From Paracentrotus lividus (lineage: Eukaryota > Echinodermata > Echinoidea > Camarodonta > Echinidae): a DNA stretch of 64,000 bases. Both the position numbers and the translations under genes were made by a program. Below are positions 33,778-46,190 of this stretch, in pieces. The stretch spans positions 23,271,479-23,335,478 of the forward strand of contig CALNVZ010003430.1 of the NCBI GenBank assembly GCA_940671915.1, in the 5' to 3' direction. How positions within the stretch are numbered: position 1 is the stretch's first letter; every line of letters begins with the position of its first letter. The notes beneath the pieces were generated by a model, which worked only from the letters and a program-made list of their open reading frames with translations, did no database searches and had not been told where the DNA came from.

Positions 33778-34223
33778 GAGGTACCTTAGTCCATACATTA
33801 GTCCACGCACCCCCTAATACGTACAATGCGACGCGGTATGTGCGCTCAATTTCTTGAACAGTCGAGGAAACAACAAGCCTATCAGAGCTATCACAAAAAC
33901 TTTGAAGAAAAATCATTGGTTTCTTGTATTTTTACGATTTCTTGAAATCATCAAAAATACACTTAATTGAGACGGTAAATGAAAATTTACATTCATTTAC
34001 TGTATGTGCGTGGACTAATGTACCGTTCACTTTCGCCAAAGCAAAATTGGCACTGTCGCAGATTCGACTCGGCTTGCGCATTCGCCGAATATTTCCATCA
34101 TAGTTTTCTCTGTAAATGTTCTTTGGAATATTAAACATGATAGAGAGAATAATTTTTGATAAAACCATTGAATTATTTGACTTTTTAGCAGTTGAAAACA
34201 AAGTGCGTGGACTAAGGTACCTC
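33778..34223. mobile_element. Inverted-repeat element with reiterated GCGTGGACTAAKGTACC phrase
   Basis: Ends 'gaggtaccttagtcca' and 'tggactaaggtacctc' are complementary. 'acattagtccacgcac' and 'gtgcgtggactaatgtacc' repeat the same phrase internally in both orientations. Short open frames inside are not gene-like. It lies about 550 bp upstream of the FBXW10-like start. Confidence 0.55.
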
Positions 34224-34779
34224 CATCATACATTTGCTACGACTATGTGAAGCATAGATCTGGACTCTATTAGTATTTATAAAAAAAAACATGTTATTTT
34301 CAAGTAGGACCTAGGTCTATTAAGTCGGTAAAAGACTTTTTAGGCTCGGTGGGAAATAATTTGTGAAAAATGAACAAGTGTCAAATTATTTAACCTCACA
34401 TAACATACAAGGAGTTCCTCTGAACTTTAGCACAAAGATACATGTGCAGTTCATTGTGAAGTTAATTCATTAATTTCCCTTGCCATTTAAGAATTTTTTT
34501 GTTTTTGTTTATCTGAGAATGACACTGAATTACACCAAAAAATTTGCACTAGTAGTAGGCCTAGATAGATAATGTTTAAGTACATAGAAGTCTAGCTGTG
34601 AGGATTGTTGTTTGCTCACAGATGCAGTAGTTCTCTTACCACAGCACTGAAGATAAGAGGGCTGATTGATGGGTGAATGTGTTTGTTCTCATTCATTCAG
34701 TACATTCATAGACATTGGAAGAGCATGTTGTTCTCTTCTTGCTGTTCTTTTTTATATGTCCTTTTGAGGATTTATCGTG

Positions 34780-37700
34780 ATGGCTTTGAATTTAAGAGGT
34801 AAAATACACATGTATAGCTTTTAATGCTTAAATGCTGGAGCATAAACATTGTATACCAAACTGAGTGTCATGCTTGTTCATTCTTCAATTTGTAACATTC
34901 TTTTATTGTAAAGTTATCTATATGGTCACATGATCGTACAATTTAAGGAGAAATTACCATTAGATGCATGCGAACAAAATTTTTTTCCAATGTACTGAAC
35001 TTTGGACCTGATAAATGAATGAAATGAAATGAAATGAAATGAATGTTGTGTCAGGATTTAAAACATACAGTGTGTAAACATGATTTTGTCTCTTTTAATC
35101 TTATTGCAGATGGTAAAGGCAGTACTACCAGTAAGCAGACTGACTTTGTGGTGAAGCTGCCCCTAATCTCTGCCATGATGCCTGTCTCTCAGCTCGCGAC
35201 CAGCTCCGTCAACATTATGAAACACCCTCCAACTACAACAGAGAACTTTGAGTTCAACATCGGCCAATCCTTGGACCTTCGCTGTTTGGCATCCAGGGGC
35301 ACCACTACCTGCACCCGCTGCGAGTCCTGCGTGGTTCGTACCAAGCTCTTGGAAACCAAGCAATGGTTCTTCCGTGCCGGCGAGAAAACCAAGAAGAAAT
35401 TCGTCCTGGGGCTTGTACGTCGTTTCCACAGCGCGAACCTCTTCTCGTATATTGTCCGCATCCTGAAGCCGTTGTGCGGGAAGGACTACATGTACTCTCG
35501 ATCCCGGGCGAACCCAGGGCTCGTGGGGGACCACGTCGATGCAGGATGTGATCGGGCTTTGAAAGCACAGGTTACGGAGACAATGATGTCAGATACTCTG
35601 AGATGGTTTGCGAGTGCTCCTTACTGGAGTAAGTCTAATTTTGCTCTTGGCCTCCTGCAGACGTGTAATGGAGAGCTGGTACATGCTGTATGTAAACTAT
35701 CACAGACGATGCTGCTGAATGAGCAGCAGAAACAGATACAGAGGAACAAAGATATCGGTGAGTTGAATAGACTAGTCCGAAAACAGTAGATTGGCCAGTT
35801 TAATCATAAAAATTTGAATATGAAATTATTGATAATTCTTGTATTTACAAATTGCTAACAAATTGATCAGAAAGGGATACCTGGACTATAGAATTATTAC
35901 GTGCAGGATATTAATATTGTAATCTAACTGAAATAGTCTTAATTTTTTTAGAGTACACTATTTTTATGAAGTAGCTTTGGTGCTTACAGACATATTTTGA
36001 AACCCTTTGTATGTTTGTTGTAAATATATGACCACAATGCTCAATTTTGAATTAGTGATACAAATCAAGGACCCCATGGAAGAATAGCGGTAATTATTAC
36101 CGCTAAAATGGGCAGTCGATCTGTCGTATATTATTATTGTGAAACTAGTATTATACTTTGTATCATTGATTTATGGAAATGAAAACAAATACCCAAACAG
36201 ACAATTTCCTTGTTTTTTCTCTTTACAAAAGGATTAATTTTAATAAGTCTAATATTTCAAATGTGAAATGGTCTATGTCTATGTGTGATATACCTTCCTG
36301 TTCTGAACAATATACTGACACCAGTGACTGACACCAAATATTGTTCCACTGCCAGGAATGTATCTAATTGACATGAATGATGAAAGACAGTTTCTTGATT
36401 TAAAGAGGGATTAAGAATGTTTGAAAAGGGATTAGAATGCTATGCCTAGGTTTCAATAGAAAACAAAGCTAGCTTAATCCTTTTCCATTAGCATCAAACT
36501 GGTGTATCAATAGACAGAAGAGTGTGGCTACTGTGTGACGAACATTGTTGACATTTGAGAGGCATCACAATAGAATGATACATTGGTAGTATTTAATGGC
36601 AATGTTCATTGTATCAATTGTTTGATGTATTTGTGGTGAGTTCTCGGTTCATTCATTGTGTGTGTTTGTTCAGGGGCTAACACATTGTACATGTGCGCAG
36701 TGCAATGTATTCAGTCTTATTGCACTAGTATAAGCTTCACTGTGGAATATGTCGAATGCCCCCCCCCCCACCCACACATAATAAACTAATAACAAAGAAG
36801 ATACAAAACAATAGTCTTACAATGTACATTTGCATATCCTGGAAAAGTGGTCATTTGTTTGTGTGTTTTCAATATGATAATTTGGTCCTAACTGTCTTTT
36901 CTTACAACCCTTTATTTATTTCTTCTTTTTTTTTTTTTTTTAGGAATGTGGAAGATATATGTACCAAGTCATTTAATTTTTTTTTTCCATTTTAATATCT
37001 TGTTATATGAATTGATTTTTTTTTTTTTGACTGAAGTTACTATGACTAAAAAATATGCCCTTACTCCCCTAAAATCCATTATGTACATGTATACACCAAA
37101 TCATTTACCAATTTGAACTGTTTTTTCCCCCAGATTATGAGAATGAGTCATTGGCAGACACCGTCTTCTCCTACCAATCCCATGATCACCCTGAACACAA
37201 TCTCCTGCATGCTGCATCCTCCGTATACTCCCATCCCGTCAGTCCGTTCCACGGGGACGACTACCTTGCTCCTGACCACGTCACCGTGGAGGATGAGTCT
37301 GAAGATGCGGACATTGCCAGCGTGGTATCCGGAGGCTCTAGCATCATCTCTCTAGATCCCACCCGGACAGTCGTCCCCGTCATGGGCAAGGCTCTCTCGG
37401 GGGTCAGGCAGAATGTTGATTTCATCAGGGAACTTCCTGTTCATCTATCCAAGTACATCCTGAGTTTCCTGGACTACGAGGACCTGATGTACTGCGGTAG
37501 AGTGAGCCCTCATTGGTGTTATATCGCCAAGGAGGTGGAGGAAGATATGAAGCTCAGGCAGATCCTATGGGAAGAGGTTATGCTTATGCAGGTAGGGCTG
37601 CAGAATTAACAAATGTTTGTACATATGACTAGATAGCTAAGAAAAATTCCAAATTGGAAAATAGAAATTTTATAGTGTTTGATGCACATTTACAAAATTG

Positions 37701-40700
37701 AAATGCACTAATAGAAACTGTATTTACTTCTAGAAGTTCTTCTGTTTTTATACCAGAACTTACATTGTAATTGATTCCTAGTACTTAAAAAAAAAAAGGT
37801 GCAGTTTTATACCAGAACTTAATTGAATTCAAGTAGTATAGTGTATACATGTACGTGTAATGAAAACTATGTACGTCAGCAATTCAACAAACTAAATATT
37901 AATATTTTGAATGACCGCACCATAAAAATTTTAAACAACTAGGACAAGTTCAACAAAAATTGGCGGATGTTTTCCATCTTGAAGACTCAAACATACATTT
38001 AACAATGCGATTTTACAACATGAATATTTGTGGAGTTATAGGAGGTAATGTATTAATCGTTTAAGTGTGCATCTTTTTTATGCCTCCGCCACCGAAGGTG
38101 GTGCCGGAGGCATTATGTTTTCGGGTTGTCCGTGTCACCGTCACCGTTCCGTTTCCGTGCGTTAACGTACGTCCGTCCCGGTTTTCGTTCTCTCGCGCGA
38201 TAACTTAAGAACCGTTTTGACGGATCACTTTCAAACTTGGATCATGTATGCATATGGTAGGGACAATGATCTGATTAGATTTTAGGGTCATGAGGTCAAA
38301 GGTCAAAGGTCACAGAGGTCATTGTATGCATGAAAAATGGCTCGTTCTCGCCATAACTTAAAAACCGTTTGACGAAGTCAACTTCAAACTTGGGAATGTG
38401 TGCCTATGGGTGGGGCAATGAACTGATTAGATTTTAAGGGTCATGAGGTCAAAGGTCAAAGGTCACAGATGTCATTGTATACATGAAAATGGTTCGTTCT
38501 CGCAATAACTTAAGAACTGTGTGACGGGTCAACTTCAAACTTGAGTAATGTGTGCATATGGGAGGGGCAATGAACTGATTAGATTTTGGGGTCAAAGGTC
38601 AAAGGTCACCAAAGGTCATTGTAATACATAAAATAGTTTGTTCTCGTGATAACTTAAGAACCGTTTTGGGATAAACTTGAAACTTGGGTTCATATGTGCA
38701 TATATGAGGGTCAATAAACTTATTAGATTTTGGGGTCATGAGGTCAAAGGTCACCGGTCATTGTGTACGTGAAAAATGGCTCTCGTTCTTTCGATAACTT
38801 AAGAAACCGTTTTGAGGGATCAACTTCAAACTTGGATCATATGTGCATATATGAGGGACAATGAATATCAGATTTTGGGGTCATGAGGTCAAAGGTCACA
38901 GAGGTCATTGTTGGTACATGAAAATGGCTTGTTTCGCAATAAACTTAAAAACCGTTTGACGGATCAATTTCAAACTTGGGTCATGTGTGCATATGGTAGG
39001 GACAATGAATTATTATATTTTGAGGTCATAAAGTCAAAGGTCAAGGGTCACAAGACTCATTGTATACATGAAAATGGCACGTTCTTCCTGTAACTTCTGA
39101 ACCGTTTTATGGATCAACTTCAAACTTGGTCATGTGGGAGGAAAGATGAACTGATTAGATTTTTGAGGTCAGGACATCAAAGGTCATGGTTATTTATGTA
39201 AATGACTCGTTTTGTGCAATTTTTGAAGGACCTTTGCAGATTAACTTAACATGTTTATCCTTTTTATTACATCAGTAGGCCATCCTTCCTGAGTTGGAAA
39301 TATTCTGATGATACAACTTTAATAGATTTTGGGGTCAATATATCAAAGATGTCATGGTATAAATGGATGTAAAATACTCACATGGCATGCCTTTTTTTTT
39401 CCGATGTGGCAATACGGAGGCATGCCTTCCGACCGTGCGCGGTCGAAGATTCATCTAGTTTTTCAGGGATCATCGGCCAAAGGAGGGAATCCTATGTTTG
39501 CAAACTACATTGACATCCCTGTCCCTCGCCTAGCAGGTGATTCTTACGATGTTCTCTTGGATCATGTTCCTCCGTAGGAGATCAACTTCAAGACTTCTTA
39601 ATTCTTTATTTTTCATCTCTTTTTTTTTTCAGGGATCATCGGCCAAAGGAGGGAATCCCATGTTTGCAAACCACATAGACATTCCCGTCCCTCGCCTAGC
39701 AGGTGATTCCTACGATGTCCTTCTGGATGACGTTCCTTTGTTGATCAACTTCAAGAGTTTTTAATTCTTTATTTTTCATCTCTTTTTCTTTAGGGATCGT
39801 CAGCTAAAGGAGGGAATCCCATGTTTGCGAACCACGTAGACATTCCCGTTCCTCGCCTAGCCGGGGATTCCTACGATGTTCTTCTGGATGATGTTCCACC
39901 GGAGGAGATCAACTTCAAGAGCGACATCACCCTAGAGTCGTCTTACAGCGGTGTAGTGACTAGGGATGTTACTATGGAGGAAAGGAATATATACTGTGGA
40001 GCTTATAATGTTATGGTGCTCAGTGACCAGTGAGTAACCAATCATCATCCTTGTTGCAAGTACTTTGTGCATAAAAATATTACCATTGACCAATAAGAAT
40101 GGTTATTTCAAATTTGCAATTGATCATAACTCTTTGTTACAGGGTACAGATTCAGATTTTTTTCACCCTGTATATGGACGAATGTAGCAATACATAATTA
40201 AAGCAAATCATTTTGATTTTATGTAAAATATAACAATGTTATGGTGCTTAGTGATCAGATAGCTTAGATTCACTTTCATATTCCAATGTCAGTATACAGT
40301 GTAAATCAAATAAAAAAAAGTAATCCATTTTTAGAGAGCCCATGTTCACTAAGTTTAGATTTGGCTTCATTTACCGATATCAATAAATCACATCATTTTT
40401 AATTTCCACATTCAAAAAGTGCATTAGTTTGATATTTTCAAACTATTGTGATGGAATAATGAAGAGCACAGAAAAAATATAAAAAATCCATCATGTGGGA
40501 ATATTTCTTTCAACAAAAAAATATATTTGCATTTTCCCTTTCCTTCACAGAGAGGACATCAACAGAGTTGTGCATTACAACTTTGGTCAGTTAGTGGCCA
40601 TTGGATCCTTTGACCGTCATGTTAGATTCATTGATTGTATCAGCGGTCAAGAGACTGGACCTATCATAACTGGACATGCAGGCTCTATCAAATCTCTGTA

Positions 40701-43700
40701 TATCAACGAGGCACGAGGGTTTGTCATGAGTGGAAGCTATGATACTAGTATAAGGTGAGCCTAGCAACATCAATAGCCAGGGGCTGTGGGTGATTTTCGT
40801 TTGCCTAATACCAAATGGACTTTAACATTTTTAAAGGCCATTTATATTGTAATATACTAAAAGCAGTAAGGCCCTTTTGGCATAAGGCCGACAATTTTAA
40901 CCCTTTTACTGTTCAGAAGAAAACATATTTGAAAAGTGAGCCAATATAAGAAAAAAAAAAATTTGAATGCTTGTAATGTATGAAGGTCTGGAGAAATTTT
41001 ATAAGTAGTCTTACAATACCGGTATTCATTATTGAAAGGGCCATCCTGTATCAAGAGTATATGAATAAATAAACAAATTTCTTCTTGTATACATATTGAC
41101 TGAAAAGAGAATTTAATAGGTGCTTTGGTGAAGCTGTTTTCCATAACTAGACAGGCCAGCTCCTAAAACAAATAAATCCATGTAGATAGATGTTGGACAT
41201 TGTGAAAGTAAGTATATTATTAATGAATAAATACACTTTTTATGTTCTTCGTTTGTAGGTGTTGGGACATTGTGAGTGGTCGTCCTCTGAAGATCTTTCA
41301 TGGCCATGTTGGAACCATCCTCTGTTTGGACATGTATGAAAACACCTTGGTATCAGGCAGCAAGGACAATCAGGTCAAAGGTCAGTGAGCATGCTCAGAA
41401 CAGTTTGTATATTCCATTAGATTGTATATTCAGATATAAGATCAAGCTTTTAGGAATCTGTAGCTTTTGGAATCATGGACTAGAGTACATGTACCTTGCA
41501 GCAAGCAAAACTTTTGCCAAAGACATTGTCAAAGAACTAACTAATTTCATTTTTTAAAGAAATGTGCAATAATTTTTCAAACTTTACATCAGCTTTTGGA
41601 GATGTATGCCTGACTCGGGGGTAATAATATGTGTGGAAAATGCATAGAGACGTGTTCACACCATGTATTAATTCGTTCATAAATCCAGAATAGTATAACC
41701 AGTATTATTATTATATTCCGCAAAAGCATGATGAAAGAAATAGGGTAAGTATTTTCTTTGCATTAACCCATTGAGGACTGAGCCCGAATATATTCGGGCT
41801 AAGGACAATGGGAAATGCATGTTAATGCCAAATCAGCTCGTCTACAACAGGTTAAGAAACATTTGTAAATTGCGAAAAATGTTTATATTTCAAAAAATAT
41901 TAACCTTAATATGTTTTTTTTTTTAATGTTGATATTTTCTTGTCATTCTGTATCTTAAATTTTACAGTGTGGAACTTTGAAACCGGGAAGTGTTGGCGTA
42001 CGTTCAAGCATCGTTATCAGATCAACGCCGTGGCAGTCCACAAAGACACAGTGGTCAGCGGGTGTGAAGAAGGCAAAGTCAAAGTGTGGAGTATCAAAGA
42101 TGCTCGTCTCTTGAAGGTAGGTTTAATAGATTTATTATTTTATCAGACCAACTTAATGGTAGGGGGTCCGAGAGCCATTTTGATCTTTGAAGCTACCCAC
42201 TTTGTAATTAATGCTTCACAAATCACCAATTAAGAAGTATCTTACAAGAGTCTTTGATAGAATTCTTGCAAATTTAGGATACTGTTCTAGAGCGTTAGGG
42301 CGGGAGCAGAGAAAGAATGATCGCTATATTGTAGAGTCCAGAAGAAACTGGATAACCTCAGTAATGGTAACCTAATCTTTAAGTTCTAATTGTAATGTCC
42401 ATTAAAGCACTGTTTACTAATGTAAATATTAAAATAACACATAATACTTAAAGTGCAACATTGATTGAGAAAAATATTAAAATGGGCATATATAGATATT
42501 AAAGACATATTTGCACATATATTTGATAAACAAACTTGAAAAATTATGGTATGAACTCAACAGGTATATGACTTAAGCCTTTTTTTTTGTGGAGAGATTC
42601 TAACAATGTCATTTCTATCTTTCCTGATTATTTTCCTAGGTCCTGTACCAGTCTCCCAAGCACCTGAATCGGTTAGGTCTACCCAACCCCAACACCCATC
42701 AAGGTGCAATCACCAGTGTGAAGGTTGATGATTGGCATATCATATCAGGCAGTATGGATGGATATGTCCTGGTGTGGAGTGCTCTAGGAAACCATGATAG
42801 ATGCATAAATGCAATCAGACATCCAAAGTAAGAATGGTTGTTCTTTGCTAGTTTTTATGTCAGAAATGCTGTATTAGGGCAAATTTTCAGTTCCAGAAGC
42901 AAAAAAGGGACATTATTAATAAAACTCAAAAAAAAAAAAAAAAAAATTAAAATGTAGGATTTGAATGGGATTGAAACAGTTGTTGTAAGTTCTATTTGAT
43001 TTAGCCGTTGTTTTAATGATTCCTCTCTGTGCATTTAGTGAGAAAACACTGTCCCTTCTGGATGTAGGATGTTGTACAAATGTATGTATGTCCTGTGTGA
43101 AAGCGGTAGAGGGTGAGAGCCTCAACCTTTAAAGTCAAAGTTTTCTTTGTAAAAATGACTGTATCCAATTGTATTGCCTGTAGGCCTACAGGTCCTATTT
43201 TTACCCCTTTGTATGGAAGAGGAAACTGCAGTAATCTTCAGGACTTAAAGAGATATTTGTATGGGGAAAAAAATCATATTCTTTGTTTTTGATTTCCTAA
43301 TTACCCTACAGTCCAGTGCTATGCATTCACATGGCCCATCTACGTCTAGTAACAGGCTGTGAGGATGGAAAGCTAAGAATCTGGAACATGTTAACAGGAG
43401 ACTGTCTTAGAGTCATGAGAGGAAACAGCCGCTCTGATCCAATCGTTACCATCAGACCTTGCGGTGAAAGGTAAAAATTATTATTTTATTTCATATGTAG
43501 TTTGTTTGCTGTTCTGCGTAGGGACCTTTTATTTTTGTGGTATCTGACATGTACAAGCAACATTCAACGTTACTTTTATTTTTCTTTTATCTTGCTGAGA
43601 TTTAGACCAAAATAAAAACCAAAAACAAAACAAATGAAAAAGATAATTAAATATTTAGACTTCATGCAAAAGGAACCCCCCCCCCAAAAAAAAATTTTAA

Positions 43701-45755
43701 ATTTAAAAAAAAAATGCTCAAATGACCATGAAACTTTTATATAGAAGAAGAATATTGAAAATCTTTGAATTGCTTTGAATACATTTCCTTGGTGTTTCTT
43801 TTGCCTTAGATGTTATAAAGCAAATTGATATTAGCTTGTACTTTGGCAGATTCTGAACATACAGTTGATTGCAAGGCACTTCAGAATTTCTTCTATAATC
43901 TATAAGAATTCCTACTGTATTTGCTAAGCTGCTGAATGAGATCTTTTGTTTTCGTCTTTTTTTCTAAAGAGGGTAAGCGTAAAATGTATCATGATGAAAT
44001 TCCTTAATCGTAATTATTTTGTTAAATTCCAGGCTTTTACTTCAAACGATCACCAACCTGTTGATGCTATGCTTTGAGGAAGTAGAATGGAACTACGAGC
44101 AGGATGAGAAGATTGAACTCTTGAGGTACAAGAACCACTATGGCGATGCTCCTCTACGACAGCAGAGCTACTCTTTAGTACGTGCCCAACGAAGCAAGCT
44201 GGCTGCTTCGGCAAATCCCAAGATTATCGCTCATACAAATGCAGAGACGGACAAGAGCAAGAGGAGTTTAACTCACAGCACAAGATCCCTGAGCAATAAG
44301 AGTTTGCAGAGTGCCAAAAAGACTCAGGAAGTTTGTGTTAATGTAAAACTGAACCAAAATGTGAAGGGTCCTTTGTATCATAACGTCCAGGGACACCGTT
44401 CAGGAAACCTGGATCATCAGACAGGTCTGGGTTTGGTTGAACTGAAGGGACAGACATCAACATACAGGGTTAATTCCAGGCCACCGACTGGACGTTCGAG
44501 GTCCAAGTCTAGCTTGTTGTCGAGTAAATCATCTTCGGAGCTGGCATCAGGATCGTCATCTGGTACAACATTGTCGGTGAAGATGGCAGGATCCAGACCT
44601 ACCACATCACAGTCTGTACTCTCAAGAGGAATGTCTCCTGGTCCGCTTCAGGGCGCAACGTCCAGTGTGTCTCTAGGAGCAGACATGAATGACAAGCGTC
44701 CAACCACGGCCATGTCAACTCCAAGTGGCCAGCAAAAGTTCACCAAGTTCCAGCTCCCAATTCGAGGGCACAGTGCTCCCGTGAGACGAAAAAAGACTGC
44801 TGATGATGCCGTTTCGCTGTCCGAGGCAAAGTCCCTGTTACGCTCTCAGCAGAGAATCACCAATGAGGGTGTCAAGCGGGATCGTCTTCTTCTAACTTGG
44901 AGCAACATAGAAGAAAGCAAAAAGAACAATGAAGTAGTGAACAATACCCTTGCCAATGCTCTTCATATTGATTACGTAGGTCATGCTGCTCCTAATAAAT
45001 CATCCCAATATTCACCCAGCTCGTCAGGGATGTCTATCGTGTCAAGAGCATCTTCAAGGAAGAGTGCAGTTCCAAAGACTCCGACGGCACCTATCGCAAA
45101 GGAGATAGTTGTCAAAACTTTGGAGCATGTTGAAAAGGATATCAAACTACAGAAGAGTATCCATCCAAAGACAACTGCGTCAACTGTTCCTAAAGTAAAC
45201 CTGATCAGACCCCAGACTGCACAGGTTCTAGAGAGAACAGAGATGAAGCAACCTGGTAACCAGAACACCAATAATACGACACCCCTGCGACGATGCAAAA
45301 GTGCATCCATGTTAAGGTCCTCTATGCTGTCCCCAACGTCGCAGCTTGAGGTGAGCCACACGGTCAGTCCTGTACGCAAGAAGAAGAGCCACGGCTGGAC
45401 GACATCCCACACGGAACCTGTGACGATAGTTCCCATGCTGATGGGGAAAGGTAGCAACGGAAGCAGTGCTTCAGAGGCAAAGAAGCCAGAAGTCCAGCAG
45501 AAGCCGACAACCACATCAAGACTGAGCATGATACAGAAGCCTGTCAGGGATCCCTTGACGAACCACGGGGAGTTCCAGGTCAGGACCAGACAGCAGACCC
45601 AGGACTACCTCCAGTATGTGACTGGGATCCAGGAGAAATACTTCCAGGAGCAGGGCGAGGAGGAGAAGTTGAAACAGAGGAAGATGTGGCTCCAGGTAGC
45701 AAGAGGGCAAAGGTCAAGTAGTGTACCCCCAAGAAGAACTCCGCAAAGAAAGTGA
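34780..45755 (+). CDS. FBXW10: FBXW10-like F-box/WD40 protein, 10 exons, 1301 codons
   Basis: Exons: 34780-34798, 35110-35757, 37134-37591, 39794-40029, 40551-40754, 41259-41380, 41968-42116, 42640-42827, 43312-43470, 44033-45755. All junctions are GT/AG and the phases agree throughout. Exon 1 (MALNLR) joins to DGKGSTT, which supports this start. Residues about 50-220 carry the family's N-terminal Cys-containing region (CTRCESCVVRTKLLETKQWF, GKDYMYSRSRANPG, SKSNFALGLLQTCN). An F-box lies at about 319-358 (RELPVHLSKYILSFLDYEDL). Then comes IDIPVPRL and about seven WD40 blades from about 454 to 728 (GHAGSIKSLYI, GHVGTILCLDMYENTLVSGS, INAVAVHKDTVVSGCEEGKV, ISGSMDGYVLVWS, LVTGCEDGKLRIWNM). F-box/WD40 proteins are substrate receptors of SCF (SKP1-CUL1) ubiquitin ligases; the substrate is unknown. 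Residues 729-1301 form a Ser/Thr/Lys-rich low-complexity tail ending in a conserved-looking helix (VRTRQQTQDYLQYVTGIQEK). Confidence 0.92.
38074..39458 (+). mobile_element. Helitron-like non-autonomous element, copy 2, in FBXW10-like intron 3
   Basis: The 5' side is a hairpin (atgcctccgccaccgaaggt and its complement, about 38080-38113). The body is a series of roughly 110-140-bp tandem units, each with 'aacttaagaaccgttt', 'caacttcaaacttgg' and one or more 'aggtcaaaggtca'. The 3' end is GACCG-TGCG-CGGTC at 39431-39444, 10 nt, then CTAG at 39455-39458 and a host T. The host flanks are T-runs (gcatctttttt | tttttcagggatc), so the element went into the pyrimidine tract in front of the first truncated exon-4 copy. 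Non-coding. Confidence 0.65.
39467..39793 (+). repeat. Two truncated tandem copies of FBXW10-like exon 4 head
   Basis: The exon-4 head (GSSAKGGNPMFANHIDIPVP through LLDDVPPEEINFK) occurs at 39467 and 39633, before the full exon at 39794; spacings are 166 and 161 bp. Each copy has its own pyrimidine tract and AG, keeps the reading frame for about 35-40 codons, then meets a stop in the next intron tail. Neither has the second half of the exon or its donor. Copy 1 has HVPP-stop; copy 2 reads DVPLLINFKSF-stop. Confidence 0.85.
41767..41851 (+). mobile_element. 85-bp TTAA-flanked piggyBac-type miniature element, copy 1
   Basis: TTAA at 41763-41766 and 41852-41855. Ends are CCCATTG and CAACAGG. 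It contains the perfect 20-bp palindrome AGCCCGAATATATTCGGGCT (41781-41800). A TTAA target plus CCC-type ends is the piggyBac signature. It lies in intron 6 of the FBXW10-like gene, about 110 bp upstream of exon 7. Confidence 0.65.
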
Positions 45756-46190
45756 AGCGGTAAGTAAAGGCCAACCTAGGGTATACATTATGCTATGCTG
45801 TATGAAGGTATTGCATTCTGAGAATAATTAAATCCACTTTCAGTGAATCAATGGCATGTAATTTGCCACTTTATCTTGTTCTCTGATTTCAATTTGGTAA
45901 ATATGTCGGTGCTACTATCAGATGGATCCATCATATTCCTAGATAAAAGATAGCATCTGATCATTCAACACATACATGTATGTTGGGTAATCATTCACTG
46001 TTATACATGTATGGACATGTATAACAGTATACTCCTGTTATAAGTATGGATACAGAATTTCATTATAACAAGGAGGTTGCCTTGTTCCTGAGCGCCTTGT
46101 TATAATGGGAGCAGACTGTATTCATGAACTTTGAATGAGATCTATAGGCCAAGCACCAAAATGCTGAATGGATCATTGGAAATAAAAAAT
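45756..46190 (+). promoter_or_regulatory. 3' UTR and possible polyadenylation signal of the FBXW10-like gene
   Basis: After the TGA at 45753-45755 the first canonical AATAAA on the plus strand is at 46181-46186. Whether it is used cannot be read from sequence alone. A possible splice donor (CGGTAAGT) lies just after the stop codon at about 45759-45766. Confidence 0.3.

Noticed and set aside
35163..35568. Several open frames on both strands of 35.1-35.6 kb
   Set aside because: Shadows of FBXW10-like exon 2 in other frames; only the frame from 34780/35110 joins to the other exons.
38080..39458. CRISPR-like array in the 110-140-bp tandem units
   Set aside because: Units are long, diverged and contiguous without unique spacers, and the genome is eukaryotic.
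44981..45529. 182-codon minus-strand open frame
   Set aside because: Antisense shadow of the last exon of the FBXW10-like gene, whose sense frame is supported by splicing and homology.
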